Shown here piece by piece: positions 21,968 to 32,612 of a DNA stretch of 48,493 nt. Below the pieces are notes generated by a model that was not told the DNA's origin, ran no database searches, and worked only from the letters and a program-made list of their open reading frames with translations. How positions within the stretch are numbered: the stretch's first letter is position 1; every line of letters starts with the position of its first letter. The translations under genes were made by a program, and so were the position numbers. Source of the stretch: Prochlorococcus sp. AG-402-B05 (GTDB lineage Bacteria; Cyanobacteriota; Cyanobacteriia; PCC-6307; Cyanobiaceae); assembly GCA_003279635.1 (NCBI GenBank), contig QCHK01000012.1, positions 1-48,493 on the forward strand, written 5' to 3'.

Positions 21968-23029
21968 TTGAAATCCGTGTTTTTTAACCGTTTCAAATTC
22001 TCCCGAGATATTGGGATTGATTTAGGTACAGCAAATACCTTGATTTATGTTTCTGGTAAGGGAATCGTACTGCAAGAACCTTCTGTTGTAGCGATGGACT
22101 TAGAAGAGGGGATCCCACTTGCAGTAGGCAATGATGCGAAGTTAATGCTAGGGCGGACACCAGGTAATATCCGTGCCGTTAGACCTCTTCGGGATGGGGT
22201 AATAGCCGACTTTGATGCGGCTGAACAAATGCTTAAGACATTTATTCAAAAATGCAATGAGGGCCGTGGAATAATTGCACCCCGACTAGTAGTTGGTATT
22301 CCCAGTGGTGTCACTGGTGTAGAGAGACGGGCAGTTCGGGAGGCTGGTCTTGCGGGCGCAAGAGAGGTGCATTTGATTGATGAGCCTGTCGCTGCTGCAA
22401 TTGGAGCTTCTTTGCCGGTGACAGAGCCTATAGGGACAATGATTGTTGATATTGGTGGAGGTACTACTGAAGTTGCTGTTTTAAGTCTTGGCGGGACAGT
22501 TTTAAGTGAATCTGTGAGGGTTGCAGGTGATGAAATCAATGATTCCATTGCGACCTATTTAAAAAAAGTACATAATTTAGTAGTTGGGGAGAGAACAGCT
22601 GAAGAGATAAAAATTAAAATTGGATCAGCATTTCCATCTAATGAATTTGATTTGCAATCAATAGATGTAAGGGGATTGCATTTACTCTCAGGTTTGCCTC
22701 GATCAATCAACTTGCAAGCAGGCGATTTACGTGAAGCCATGTCAGAGCCTCTGAATAAGATTGTTGATGCTGTTAAAAGAACTCTTGAGAGAACTCCACC
22801 CGAACTAGCGGCAGATATTGTTGATAGGGGTATAATGCTTGCGGGAGGAGGGGCTCTGGTTAGAGGAATTAGTGATCTATTAAGTCATGAAACCGGAATT
22901 TTTACTCACGTAGCTGAAGATCCATTGCTATGTGTAGTCAATGGATGTGGTTTAGTTTTAGATGATTTTAAATCAATGCGAAGAGTTTTAGATACGCCTG
23001 ATTTTGCTAGAAATGTAATTAGAGATTGA
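21968..23029 (+). CDS. mreB: Rod-shape determining protein MreB
   Basis: MreB is the actin-like filament former that guides lateral cell-wall synthesis. The phosphate-1 loop DIGIDLGTANTLIYVSGKG, phosphate-2 loop IVDIGGGTTEVAVLSLGG, the EPVAAAIGA strand and adenosine loop LAGGGALVRGI are present. No in-frame ATG precedes the first motif. The TTG at 21968 gives 353 residues, and a GTG at 21977 is an equally plausible start (giving MFFNRFKFSRDIG). It heads a mreB-mreC-mreD operon. Confidence 0.96.
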   Translation: MKSVFFNRFKFSRDIGIDLGTANTLIYVSGKGIVLQEPSVVAMDLEEGIPLAVGNDAKLMLGRTPGNIRAVRPLRDGVIADFDAAEQMLKTFIQKCNEGRGIIAPRLVVGIPSGVTGVERRAVREAGLAGAREVHLIDEPVAAAIGASLPVTEPIGTMIVDIGGGTTEVAVLSLGGTVLSESVRVAGDEINDSIATYLKKVHNLVVGERTAEEIKIKIGSAFPSNEFDLQSIDVRGLHLLSGLPRSINLQAGDLREAMSEPLNKIVDAVKRTLERTPPELAADIVDRGIMLAGGGALVRGISDLLSHETGIFTHVAEDPLLCVVNGCGLVLDDFKSMRRVLDTPDFARNVIRD

Positions 23030-23032
23030 ACA

Positions 23033-23788
23033 ATGATTAAAGCCCGAAGGGAAATGGGGTTTCATTCACTTTTGAAAGGGAGGTTTTGGGTAATATTTTT
23101 ATTTGGAGCTTTATTATTTGGGATTCGTTGGTCAAAAGGAGCAGGATATTTAGATTTATACTCTGTTTTATTAAAACCCATACTCCCTGGCACTGCTCAA
23201 CGCGAATGGATTAAGGAAGGAGATAATGTTGAAAAAAATATTCGATTAAAATTGCTTGAAGATGATAATTCTCGATTAAGAAGAGCTCTTTCTTTAAAAG
23301 ATTTTAATACTTATCAAAGAATTTCAGCTGCTGTAATATCTCGATCTTCAAGGAATTGGTGGCAACAGTTAGAAATTAATAAGGGTGCAAAAGATGGAGT
23401 TTTGAAAGGGCAAACAGTAATTGGTCCTGGAGGTTTGATTGGTTTAATTGACAGCGTAACTCCAATGACTGCAAGAGTTAGATTATTGACTGATCCTGGT
23501 CATCAGGTAGGGGTTTGGATTGATCGCACTCAGCACCATGGGATTTTGACCGGGATGGGTACAAATAGACCAAAACTAATTTTTTTAAATAAAAATAGTT
23601 TGGCTAAAATTGGAGATGCTGTTACTACATCTCCAGCAAGTACTTTATTACCTCCTAACTTAACAATTGGAATCGTTAAGTTTGTGAACGAAAAAGCCTT
23701 GCCATCTCCATATGCAATAGTTCAATTAACTGCATCACCTGAGGCAATTGATTGGGTTCAAGTCTTAAAAAATGATGCTAAAAAATAA
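23033..23788 (+). CDS. mreC: Rod-shape determining protein MreC
   Basis: A 251-residue protein with an N-terminal transmembrane segment (FWVIFLFGALLFGI), a short coiled coil (EKNIRLKLLEDDNSRLRRAL) and the periplasmic beta-domains (AAVISRSSRNWWQQLEINKG, GQTVIGPGGLIGLIDSVTP, VRLLTDPGHQVGVWI). MreC organises the elongasome between MreB and the peptidoglycan synthases. It begins three bases after mreB and overlaps mreD by 17 bases. Confidence 0.93.
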   Translation: MIKARREMGFHSLLKGRFWVIFLFGALLFGIRWSKGAGYLDLYSVLLKPILPGTAQREWIKEGDNVEKNIRLKLLEDDNSRLRRALSLKDFNTYQRISAAVISRSSRNWWQQLEINKGAKDGVLKGQTVIGPGGLIGLIDSVTPMTARVRLLTDPGHQVGVWIDRTQHHGILTGMGTNRPKLIFLNKNSLAKIGDAVTTSPASTLLPPNLTIGIVKFVNEKALPSPYAIVQLTASPEAIDWVQVLKNDAKK

Positions 23789-24275
23789 TAAGAAAATATT
23801 AATTTTTTTTGTTTTAATTTGTTTGCAATTTTGCATAATTACATCTCCTGATTGGCTTAAAATAAATGGAATAACTCCATGTTGGCCTGTTATCTTATTG
23901 TTGCCATTTTCACTTAAGAATAGTCCTTTAAAATCTGCCATAACTTCAGTTTTATTAGGAATCTTTATAGATTCTTTTACAATCGGTGATGTTTCTTACA
24001 TTCCATCTTTGCTACTTTTATCTATAGCTTGGAGTACATATGGATTGCATAATAAGAAAATTGAATTATTTCTAAATATTGGTTTAATCGCTATCCTCGG
24101 AACTGTTTTTGTTGGCTTTTCGATTTGGGCTCAAAAAATTTTTCTTTATAGCGATTTAAGAAATAATTGGTTTCATTCTTGGTCAATTTTTGTTTTAATT
24201 TCTGAAGTAATAATTACTGGATTAGTTGCTCCATTTTTCTCTTCATGGCTTCTTCTTACTTATAAAAAAAACTAA
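23772..24275 (+). CDS. mreD: Rod-shape determining membrane protein MreD
   Basis: A 167-residue, very hydrophobic protein with about five membrane segments (ILIFFVLICLQFCIIT, CWPVILLLPFSL, SAITSVLLGIFIDSF, LNIGLIAILGTVFVGFSIWA, FVLISEVIITGLVAPFF). Similarity is weak, as is normal for MreD. The call rests on the PLKSAITSVLLGIFID pattern, the size and the position overlapping mreC. The start may be the second ATG codon, a few bases after 23772. Confidence 0.8.
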   Translation: MMLKNNKKILIFFVLICLQFCIITSPDWLKINGITPCWPVILLLPFSLKNSPLKSAITSVLLGIFIDSFTIGDVSYIPSLLLLSIAWSTYGLHNKKIELFLNIGLIAILGTVFVGFSIWAQKIFLYSDLRNNWFHSWSIFVLISEVIITGLVAPFFSSWLLLTYKKN

Positions 24276-24453
24276 TGCAAAATTTTTTAAAGCTTTAAAA
24301 ATAGAACAAATACTTATTTATTAGTGGGGACTCTGTCTTTTAAAGTAGTTAAATGGCTTTGAATACCTTACTTGAAGATGATATCGTCATATAACAAAAA
24401 GCCATTTCGACATAAAATTTCGATGGTCCTGTCACTAAGCAAGAGCTAATCTC
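24276..24453 (+). promoter_or_regulatory. Leader of rpaB-like gene with long inverted repeat
   Basis: The 178 bases between mreD and the response regulator contain a perfect 10-base inverted repeat, AAATGGCTTT at 24351-24360 and AAAGCCATTT at 24398-24407. Between the arms is the smaller near-palindrome ATGATATCGTCAT. No T-run follows, so a classical terminator of mreD is unlikely. It may be a structured 5' leader or a protein-binding site. Confidence 0.4.
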
Positions 24454-25194
24454 ATGACCTGCATTTTGGTTGTCGATGATGAACCAGCAGTATTGAAAGT
24501 CTTGGTCACAAGGCTAAATCTTGCTGGTTATAAAGTTTTATCTGCACAGGATGGAGAGCAAGCACTAGAGGTTTTTCACAAAGAAGCACCAGACTTGGTG
24601 GTTCTGGATGTCATGCTCCCGAAGATGGATGGCTTTGCAGTTTGTCGAAGAATAAGAGCAGAGTCTTGCGTTCCAATAATATTCTTAACTGCTCTTGAAG
24701 CGATTTCCGAAAGAGTTGCAGGTTTGGATTTAGGCGCTGATGATTACTTGGCTAAACCATTTAGCCCCAAGGAGTTAGAAGCTAGAATAGCGACGATTTT
24801 GAGAAGAGTTGGACCTGCTCCGACAGTTGATGAACCAAGAGAAGTCCCATCAGGTCAAGGAGTAATGAAGCTTGGTGATCTTGTTGTAGACACCAATAGA
24901 AGGCAAGTCAGTAGAGGAGGAGAGAGGATAGGCTTAACATATACAGAATTCAGCTTGCTGGAATTATTATTTCGTGATCCTGGCCGTGTTGTACCTCGAG
25001 CAGAAATTTTGGAACAGCTTTGGGGTTACCCTCCCAGAAGAGCGGCGGATTTAAGAGTTGTGGATGTCTACGTAGCTCGTTTAAGAGGAAAGCTTGAACC
25101 AGATCCTAGGAATCCTGAGTTAATTTTAACTGTCAGAGGCATTGGCTACGCTTCTCAAAGAATTGGAGAATTTCCTACTGCTATTGCCAGTTAA
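24454..25194 (+). CDS. rpaB: OmpR-family response regulator, RpaB-like
   Basis: A 246-residue two-component regulator. The receiver domain has VVDDEPAV, the phosphorylated Asp 52 in VLDVMLPKMDG, the switch residue in FLTAL and Lys 101 in DYLAKPFSPKELEARI. The winged-helix domain shows DTNRRQVSRGGERIGLTYTE, FSLLELLFRDPGRVVPRAEI, LEQLWGYPPRRAADLRVVDV and PELILTVRGIGYASQRI. The VVDDE...TRLNLAGY start and the WGYPPRR region fit RpaB, the regulator of high-light and photosystem genes that works with the kinase NblS, better than RpaA. The kinase is not in the window. Confidence 0.8.
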   Translation: MTCILVVDDEPAVLKVLVTRLNLAGYKVLSAQDGEQALEVFHKEAPDLVVLDVMLPKMDGFAVCRRIRAESCVPIIFLTALEAISERVAGLDLGADDYLAKPFSPKELEARIATILRRVGPAPTVDEPREVPSGQGVMKLGDLVVDTNRRQVSRGGERIGLTYTEFSLLELLFRDPGRVVPRAEILEQLWGYPPRRAADLRVVDVYVARLRGKLEPDPRNPELILTVRGIGYASQRIGEFPTAIAS

Positions 25195-25265
25195 AGATTC
25201 ATAGCTCAAAATTAATAAGTTTTTTCATTTGATCTCGTTTGTTCCTGCCGTATGTATGAATTACC

Positions 25266-26786
25266 TTGTCTGAATTAAGAGAAACCCGCCTCGAGAAGGC
25301 AAAAACATTAAAAGATCTTGGACAAGGTCCTTATGGTTTGAATTTTCGACCTACTGATTCTGCCGATGTTTTGCAGAGAAAATATGCGGACTTGCCAAAT
25401 GGCGAAGAAAAAAAAGACGAAGTATCTATCGCAGGGCGAGTTACTTCTAGAAGAGTAATGGGAAAACTTGCTTTTTTCACTCTTGCCGATGAAACAGGCA
25501 CAATGCAACTCTTTTTGGAAAAGTCGACCTTAAATCGTAATGATGATAGCGAGAATCCAAAGAATACTTTTGAGAACATTACCTCTCTCGTTGACTCTGG
25601 TGATTGGATAGGTGTCAGTGGAATATTAAGGAGAACTGATAGAGGAGAACTTTCTATAAAGGTTTTTGAATGGTCAATGCTATCAAAATCTTTACAACCC
25701 TTACCAGATAAATGGCATGGACTTGCCGATGTAGAAAAGCGCTATAGACAAAGATATTTAGATTTAATTGTAAATCCGCAGTCAAGAAAAACTTTTCGAA
25801 CTAGGGCTTTATTAGTTAGTTCAATTCGACGTTGGTTAGATGAAAAAGACTTTCTTGAAATCGAGACTCCAGTTTTACAATCAGAAGCTGGAGGAGCGGA
25901 TGCAAGGCCTTTCATAACTCATCACAACACGCTCGATTTGCCTTTGTATTTGAGGATTGCTACAGAATTGCATCTTAAAAGACTTGTGGTGGGTGGATTT
26001 CAAAGGGTCTATGAACTTGGAAGAATTTTTAGAAATGAAGGAATTAGCACTAGGCATAATCCTGAATTTACTTCTGTTGAAATTTATGAGGCCTTTGCAG
26101 ATTATTTCGACATGATGGCTTTAACAGAAAAATTACTTTCTTCAGTTTGCGAAAAGATTTGTGGATCGACCAAAATTAATTATCAAGATAAAGAAATAGA
26201 TTTGCAACCTCCTTGGAGAAGGGCCACGATGCATGATTTAGTTAAGGAATTTACTGGAATTGACTTTGAATTGTTTGGAGAGAATGTTGATGATGCTAGG
26301 GCTGAAATGCGTCGAGAGGGGCTTCAAGTGCCCAGCAAGGCTGATAGCGTTGGATACCTATTGAATGAAGCTTTCGAACAAGCAGTAGAGCCTGAGCTGA
26401 TTCAACCTACATTTGTGATGGATTATCCAATTGAGATTTCTCCATTGGCTAGAAAACACAGAACTAAGAAAGGTTTAGTGGAAAGATTTGAACTTTTTAT
26501 TGTTGGTAGAGAAACTGCCAATGCTTTTAGCGAATTAATTGACCCTATTGATCAAAGAGAACGTTTACTTTTACAGCAAGAGAAAAAAGAAGCAGGTGAT
26601 CTTGAGGCTCAAAGTTTGGATGAGGATTTTATTAATGCTCTTGAAGTCGGAATGCCTCCAACAGGAGGTCTAGGAATAGGAATAGATAGATTTGTAATGC
26701 TGTTAACAAATAGTCCTTCCATAAGAGATGTCATAGCTTTTCCACTTTTACGACCAGAATCAAATTTAAAACAAACTGGAAAGTGA
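25266..26786 (+). CDS. lysS: Lysyl-tRNA synthetase, class II
   Basis: LysRS charges tRNA-Lys. The N-terminal OB-fold anticodon domain ([20 protein letters not shown]) is followed by the class II core: motif 1 ([17 protein letters not shown]), motif 2 ([20 protein letters not shown]) and motif 3 ([20 protein letters not shown]). The length of 506 is typical. The start is a TTG at 25266; the ATG codons at 25252 and 25256 are out of frame, and the TTG gives the usual [11 protein letters not shown] beginning. Confidence 0.97.
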   Translation: MSELRETRLEKAKTLKDLGQGPYGLNFRPTDSADVLQRKYADLPNGEEKKDEVSIAGRVTSRRVMGKLAFFTLADETGTMQLFLEKSTLNRNDDSENPKNTFENITSLVDSGDWIGVSGILRRTDRGELSIKVFEWSMLSKSLQPLPDKWHGLADVEKRYRQRYLDLIVNPQSRKTFRTRALLVSSIRRWLDEKDFLEIETPVLQSEAGGADARPFITHHNTLDLPLYLRIATELHLKRLVVGGFQRVYELGRIFRNEGISTRHNPEFTSVEIYEAFADYFDMMALTEKLLSSVCEKICGSTKINYQDKEIDLQPPWRRATMHDLVKEFTGIDFELFGENVDDARAEMRREGLQVPSKADSVGYLLNEAFEQAVEPELIQPTFVMDYPIEISPLARKHRTKKGLVERFELFIVGRETANAFSELIDPIDQRERLLLQQEKKEAGDLEAQSLDEDFINALEVGMPPTGGLGIGIDRFVMLLTNSPSIRDVIAFPLLRPESNLKQTGK

Positions 26787-26827
26787 CCCATCAGAGTGGA
26801 TAATAGGCTTGTAAGTATTTTGTTCAG

Positions 26828-27079
26828 ATGAGTGGCGAGAGAGTTGGTTTCCGTTTCAAGCATGCAGATGCTGTTGTGAAAAGGAACCCCCAAGGGCGTT
26901 CAAGACGCGGTTGGGTTATGGAACCTGTTGAGCAAACGACAAGCCGGGGTACAAAAATGCCTGCTTATCGAATTAGATGGAGAGATAGTGAGCGTCCTGA
27001 AATCGTTTTACAACATATGCTCATTGCTGATCCGGACCCAACACCTCCACCTGAAAATGTTAGTTTGGATTTCACATGA
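26828..27079 (+). CDS. Small conserved picocyanobacterial protein
   Basis: An 83-residue basic protein of unknown function. It has an SH3-like look (RVGFRFKHADAVVKRNPQGR, GWVMEPVEQTTSRGTKMPAY, RIRWRDSERPEIVLQHMLIA), with alternating strands, several Arg, and a proline-rich acidic tail. The regular codon use and position between lysS and smpB argue for a real gene. I do not recognise a named family. It lies 41 bases after lysS, so co-transcription is possible. Confidence 0.65.
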   Translation: MSGERVGFRFKHADAVVKRNPQGRSRRGWVMEPVEQTTSRGTKMPAYRIRWRDSERPEIVLQHMLIADPDPTPPPENVSLDFT

Positions 27080-27142
27080 GAAAAGATAATTAAATTTTAA
27101 TTTTTTTAAGAATTCTAGAAAAAAGTAACAAATTTTTTTCTT

Positions 27143-27640
27143 TTAAAAACGTTTTAGAGCATTAGCTACATCTCTTTTGGAGTCATTACTCTTTTCTCTA
27201 TCTCTTTTGTCATGAAGCTTCCTTCCTTTGCCAACTCCTATTTTTAACTTGATCCATGAGCCTTTGAGATAAAGACTTAAAGGGATAATTGTTAAACCTT
27301 TTCTCTCTAAATTTATTTTTAATTTCTCGATTTCTTTTCGATTTGCAAGAAGTTTTTTGATTCTCAGAGGTTCGTGATTGAAAAAATTACCGGCATGATT
27401 ATGAGGTGATATATGAACATTATGAAGTTGAACTTCATCTCTTTTAATTAGGCAAAATCCATCTTTTAAATTTACTTTTCCAGCTCTAATTGATTTAACT
27501 TCTGTTCCAAGAAGCTCTAATCCAGTTTCAAGTGTTTCCAGAATTTCATATTCATATCTTGCTTGTCGATTTTCAGCTAAGCGACGATTTCCATCAGATG
27601 AGGAATTGTTTTTGGATTTTTTCTTTCCTTTTTTGCTCAT
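27143..27640 (-). CDS. smpB: tmRNA-binding protein SmpB
   Basis: SmpB binds tmRNA and brings it to stalled ribosomes. Family motifs are [60 protein letters not shown], and the basic C-terminal tail [26 protein letters not shown]. An upstream Met would make it 22 residues longer, but the ATG at 27640 is preceded by GGAGGT at ten bases and gives [11 protein letters not shown], so I use it (165 residues). It is divergent from ruvB with 47 bases between starts. The tmRNA gene itself is not in the window. Confidence 0.96.
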   Translation of the reverse strand: MSKKGKKKSKNNSSSDGNRRLAENRQARYEYEILETLETGLELLGTEVKSIRAGKVNLKDGFCLIKRDEVQLHNVHISPHNHAGNFFNHEPLRIKKLLANRKEIEKLKINLERKGLTIIPLSLYLKGSWIKLKIGVGKGRKLHDKRDREKSNDSKRDVANALKRF

Positions 27641-27687
27641 TCTTCTATTTACCTCCATTTTTGATGAGATGCCACTAACCTTCGGTA

Positions 27688-28740
27688 ATGGCAATTGTGT
27701 CTTCAATTACTAATCATTCTTCTCTTCCTAATGATAAAGGAGAGGAAAGATTGGTTGCTCCCAGTCTTTTAAAGGAGGAGCTTAAATTATCTCAACAAGA
27801 TTCATTCAGGCCTAGATCTTTTGATGATTTTGTAGGTCAATCAGAATTGAAAAAAGTTCTTGAGATTTCAGTTAAAGCTTCATTAAAAAGAGGCGAAGCA
27901 CTTGATCATTTAATGCTTTATGGGCCGCCAGGATTGGGAAAAACTACCATGGCTCTTGTTATTGCGCAGGAATTGGGGGTTAAAGCTAGAGTTACTAGTG
28001 CTCCTGCTCTTGAACGACCAAGGGATATTGTTGGATTATTGATTAATATGCAGCCACGTGAATTGATTTTTGTTGATGAGATACACAGACTAAATCGCGT
28101 ATCACAGGAACTTTTGTATCCAGCTATGGAAGATAGAAGGTTAGATTTAACTGTAGGCAAGGGTACTTCATCCAGAATGCGATCAATCGAAATCCCCCCC
28201 TTTACCTTAGTAGGTGCTACGACAAAACCTGCAGCATTAAGCTCCCCTATGCGAGATCGTTTTGGTATAACTCAGCGACTAGATTTTTACAATTTTTTTG
28301 ACCTTGAAAATATAATTAAAAGATCTGCGAAACTTATTAATTTAGTAATTTCAGAGGAAGCATCTCAACAATTAGCCAAAAGATGTCGAGGTACTCCTCG
28401 GATTGCAAATAGGCTCATACGAAGAGTTAGAGATTATGCAGAAGTGCATTCTCATTCAAAGAAGATCGATGTTGAAGTTGTCAACGATGCACTTGATCTA
28501 CATCGTGTGGATCAAAGAGGTCTAGATGCAACAGATAGAAGTTATTTAGGCTTGCTAGTTAATCAATATCAAGGTGGCCCAGTAGGACTTGAAACTTTGG
28601 CGGCTGCACTTGGAGAGGATTCAACGACCCTTGAAACTGTAGTTGAGCCTTATTTAATGCAAATTGGTTTTTTACAGAGAACTTCTAGGGGAAGGGTTGT
28701 TACTCCAGCAGCTAAAAAACACTATTTGCTAAATTCTTAA
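27688..28740 (+). CDS. ruvB: Holliday junction branch migration helicase RuvB
   Basis: RuvB is the AAA+ motor that, with RuvA, drives branch migration. Motifs: [10 protein letters not shown], Walker [14 protein letters not shown], Walker [21 protein letters not shown], sensor 1 [20 protein letters not shown], the arginine-rich [20 protein letters not shown] segment (box VIII), and the winged-helix C-domain ([33 protein letters not shown]). The 350 residues include a short N-terminal extension. It is followed after 13 bases by the TPR gene. Confidence 0.98.
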   Translation: MAIVSSITNHSSLPNDKGEERLVAPSLLKEELKLSQQDSFRPRSFDDFVGQSELKKVLEISVKASLKRGEALDHLMLYGPPGLGKTTMALVIAQELGVKARVTSAPALERPRDIVGLLINMQPRELIFVDEIHRLNRVSQELLYPAMEDRRLDLTVGKGTSSRMRSIEIPPFTLVGATTKPAALSSPMRDRFGITQRLDFYNFFDLENIIKRSAKLINLVISEEASQQLAKRCRGTPRIANRLIRRVRDYAEVHSHSKKIDVEVVNDALDLHRVDQRGLDATDRSYLGLLVNQYQGGPVGLETLAAALGEDSTTLETVVEPYLMQIGFLQRTSRGRVVTPAAKKHYLLNS

Positions 28741-28753
28741 ATACTATACATAC

Positions 28754-29542
28754 ATGATTTTTGGAAGAGTTGTAAAAGTTCTACTTATACTTTCTATTAT
28801 TCTCGTTTTCGTGCCATTTCCGACCCAAGCTAAAGTGCTTCCTAAAGTTTTATTCGAGAAAGCTCTTCAAGAAAGTAAAGAAGGAGATTTCATTCGAGCT
28901 GAAAAAGATTGGAGTTCATATCTAAATGAGAACCCAGATGATTCGGCTGCCTTAAGTAATAGAGGTAATATTCGTCTCGCGCTTGGTGATCCTAAAGGAG
29001 CTATAAAAGATCAAACTAAGGCTATTGAAATCTCGCCTGAAGAGTTAGACCCTTATCTGAATAGAGGAATTGCTGAAGAAGCTTTGCAGCGTTGGGAGGA
29101 GGCCAGTAAAGATTACAAATATGTTTTAAATAATAATCCTAAAGATGTTTCAGCTTTATATAACTTAGGTAATGTGATGGGCTCCATGGATAATTGGATT
29201 GAAGCGAAGAAATTGTTTTCTCAAGCTGCCTCGTCAAATAATGCAATAGCTATGGCTAGGTCTAGTGAGGCGCTTGCGATTTATCAATTGGGTGATCTTG
29301 AACTCGCTGAAAAGAAAATCAGAATATTAATACGTAAATATCCTTTATTCGCAGATGCGAGAGCAGCATTAAGTGCTCTTCTATGGAGTAAAGGCCTCTC
29401 AGGTGAAGCTGAAAGTAATTGGGCTGCGGCGGCTGGATTAGATATTCGATATCGTGAGAAGGATTGGTTGTTGAATATTCGCCGTTGGCCTCCAAGACCT
29501 ACAAATGATTTGATTGCTTTTCTTATGTTTGATGATAGATGA
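28754..29542 (+). CDS. TPR-repeat protein with signal peptide
   Basis: A 262-residue protein with an N-terminal signal-like segment (VVKVLLILSIILVFVPFPTQAKV, cleavable after TQA). It is followed by at least four tetratricopeptide repeats of 34 residues (about 35-175: GDFIRAEKDWSSYLNENP, AALSNRGNIRLALGDPKGAI, YLNRGIAEEALQRWEEASKD, ALYNLGNVMGSMDNWIEAKK). TPR proteins are scaffolds, and in cyanobacteria many assist photosystem assembly, but no partner can be named here. The stop overlaps the start of the M20 gene by four bases (ATGA), suggesting coupling. Confidence 0.8.
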   Translation: MIFGRVVKVLLILSIILVFVPFPTQAKVLPKVLFEKALQESKEGDFIRAEKDWSSYLNENPDDSAALSNRGNIRLALGDPKGAIKDQTKAIEISPEELDPYLNRGIAEEALQRWEEASKDYKYVLNNNPKDVSALYNLGNVMGSMDNWIEAKKLFSQAASSNNAIAMARSSEALAIYQLGDLELAEKKIRILIRKYPLFADARAALSALLWSKGLSGEAESNWAAAAGLDIRYREKDWLLNIRRWPPRPTNDLIAFLMFDDR

Positions 29543-30729
29543 AAGATTTAGGAAAAGAAATTGACGTTTTAACCAAGGATATACTTCCTGATTTAATTCA
29601 ATTACGTCGTCATCTCCATGCTCACCCTGAGCTAAGCGGTCAGGAATATCAAACTGCTGCTCTTGTCGCTGGGGAGCTTAGAAAATCAGGTTGGAAAGTT
29701 AAAGAAGCAGTTGGCAAAACGGGAGTGGTGGCTGAGATGGGTAACAAAAGCGGACCTGTTGTTGGCTTACGAGTTGATATGGATGCTTTGCCAATTGAGG
29801 AGAGAACAGGTTTAGAATATTCTTCTTCAATTCAAGGCCTGATGCATGCCTGTGGCCATGATCTACATACTTGTATTGGTTTGGGGGTGGCTAAAGTATT
29901 AGCAAAAAACAAATTTATAAATTCTCGAATCCGAATCATTTTTCAACCTGCTGAAGAGATTGCTCAAGGTGCAAATTGGATGAGAGCTGAAAAGGTTCTT
30001 GAGGGAGTTCAAGCTCTTTTTGGTGTGCATGTTTATCCAGATTTGTCAGTTGGCAAGATTGGAATAAGAACTGGTACTTTTACAGCTGCCGCGGCTGAAT
30101 TGGAAATAGACATTATTGGTAATGGAGGGCATGGAGCTAGACCTCATGAAGGGATAGATTCAATTTGGATTTCTGCAAAAGTTATTAGTGGACTTCAAGA
30201 GGCTATTAGTAGACGTTTAGATTCTCTTAAGCCAGTAGTTATTAGCTTTGGGAAGATTTCAGGAGGTAATGCTTTTAATGTAATTGCTGAGAGGGTTAAG
30301 CTCCTAGGTACAGTAAGGTGTCTTGATAACAACCTTTATGAAAAATTGCCTCAATGGATTGAGAAGATAGTACAAAATATAGCCTCTAATTATGGAGGGA
30401 AGGCTGTTATAAAATTCAAGTCGATCGCGCCTCCAGTTTATAACGATCCAGAGTTGACTAGTTTGTTATCTACCTGTGCGAAGAATTTTATGGATGAAGA
30501 AAATATTGTTTATTTAGAAAATCCGTCATTAGGTGCTGAAGATTTTGCTTTCTTCTTGCAAGATGTTCCAGGCACGATGTTTAGATTAGGAGTTGCTGGC
30601 GATCAAGGTTGTGCTCCATTGCACAGCGGACACTTTTCTTTAGATGAAAGAAGTTTGGAATTAGGAACAAATATTTTGTCTCAAACATTAGTCATGGCAT
30701 CTAAAACCCTTCAAGACATTAATCACTGA
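29539..30729 (+). CDS. M20D-family amidohydrolase
   Basis: A 396-residue metal-dependent amidohydrolase of the IAA-amino acid / N-acyl amino acid hydrolase type. Conserved points are LRRHLHAHPELSGQEYQTAA, the metal motif MHACGHDLHTCIGLGVAK, FQPAEEIAQGANWM (Glu-Glu), the lid-domain GNGGHGARPHEGIDSI and the last ligand His in CAPLHSGHFSLDE. Family members cleave N-acyl or N-conjugated amino acids; the natural substrate is unknown. It is translationally coupled to the TPR gene upstream and followed by a small membrane protein. Confidence 0.9.
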   Translation: MKDLGKEIDVLTKDILPDLIQLRRHLHAHPELSGQEYQTAALVAGELRKSGWKVKEAVGKTGVVAEMGNKSGPVVGLRVDMDALPIEERTGLEYSSSIQGLMHACGHDLHTCIGLGVAKVLAKNKFINSRIRIIFQPAEEIAQGANWMRAEKVLEGVQALFGVHVYPDLSVGKIGIRTGTFTAAAAELEIDIIGNGGHGARPHEGIDSIWISAKVISGLQEAISRRLDSLKPVVISFGKISGGNAFNVIAERVKLLGTVRCLDNNLYEKLPQWIEKIVQNIASNYGGKAVIKFKSIAPPVYNDPELTSLLSTCAKNFMDEENIVYLENPSLGAEDFAFFLQDVPGTMFRLGVAGDQGCAPLHSGHFSLDERSLELGTNILSQTLVMASKTLQDINH

Positions 30730-30733
30730 TTTT

Positions 30734-30955
30734 ATGAACAGATTGGGTAACCCCTTAATCTCAATTTCAGCACCTTTGCTGATTTTATTAGCAATTACAG
30801 GCTTTTTACATAGAGAGGGCAAAGATAAAATCCAAGCCATACCTGCTTTAGTCGTAGGAAGTGGGTTGGTTTTGACTGGAGCGGTTAGAAGATTTCGGCG
30901 ACGAAGAATGTTGTTTCTAGAGATAAAAAAAAATATGAATGATCAAAATTTTTAA
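30734..30955 (+). CDS. Small membrane protein, DUF3188-like
   Basis: A 73-residue protein with two hydrophobic segments (LISISAPLLILLAITGFLH and AIPALVVGSGLVLTGAV), followed by an Arg-rich stretch RRFRRRRM at the inside face. Length and layout match DUF3188, found in cyanobacteria, which has no assigned function. It starts four bases after the amidohydrolase stop and is probably in the same transcript. Confidence 0.7.
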   Translation: MNRLGNPLISISAPLLILLAITGFLHREGKDKIQAIPALVVGSGLVLTGAVRRFRRRRMLFLEIKKNMNDQNF

Positions 30956-31020
30956 TTCAAAAATTTTATCTATAAAAACTTTAGGGTTTAGTTGCGGATT
31001 TCGAGCTAATTTATATTTAT

Positions 31021-31105
31021 CACTAGGGGTGCCATATCGCTTTGCTGTATGGCTGAGATCACACCCTCTGAACTTGATCTGGTTTGAACCAGTGTAAGGA
31101 AAGTG
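31021..31105 (+). promoter_or_regulatory. TPP riboswitch (THI element)
   Basis: All conserved parts are present: GGGGTGCC, the CTGAGATCACACCCTC core, GAACTTGATCTGG, and AACCAGTGTAAGGAAAGTG closing the aptamer. It binds thiamine pyrophosphate and lies 57 bases upstream of thiC, so it should repress thiC when TPP is plentiful. No clear terminator hairpin is seen before thiC; control may act on translation initiation. Confidence 0.95.
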
Positions 31106-31158
31106 AAATCTTGTGATCTTTATGCATATTGCTCCTTTTTTATTCAATAGCTTTTTAG

Positions 31159-32581
<1,423 letters not shown>

Positions 32582-32612
32582 GTATTAACTATGTGTAGTT
32601 AAATAATTAATT

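Noticed and set aside
27641-27706. N-terminal extension of smpB
   Set aside because: Strong GGAGGT precedes the internal ATG at 27640, and the family begins there.
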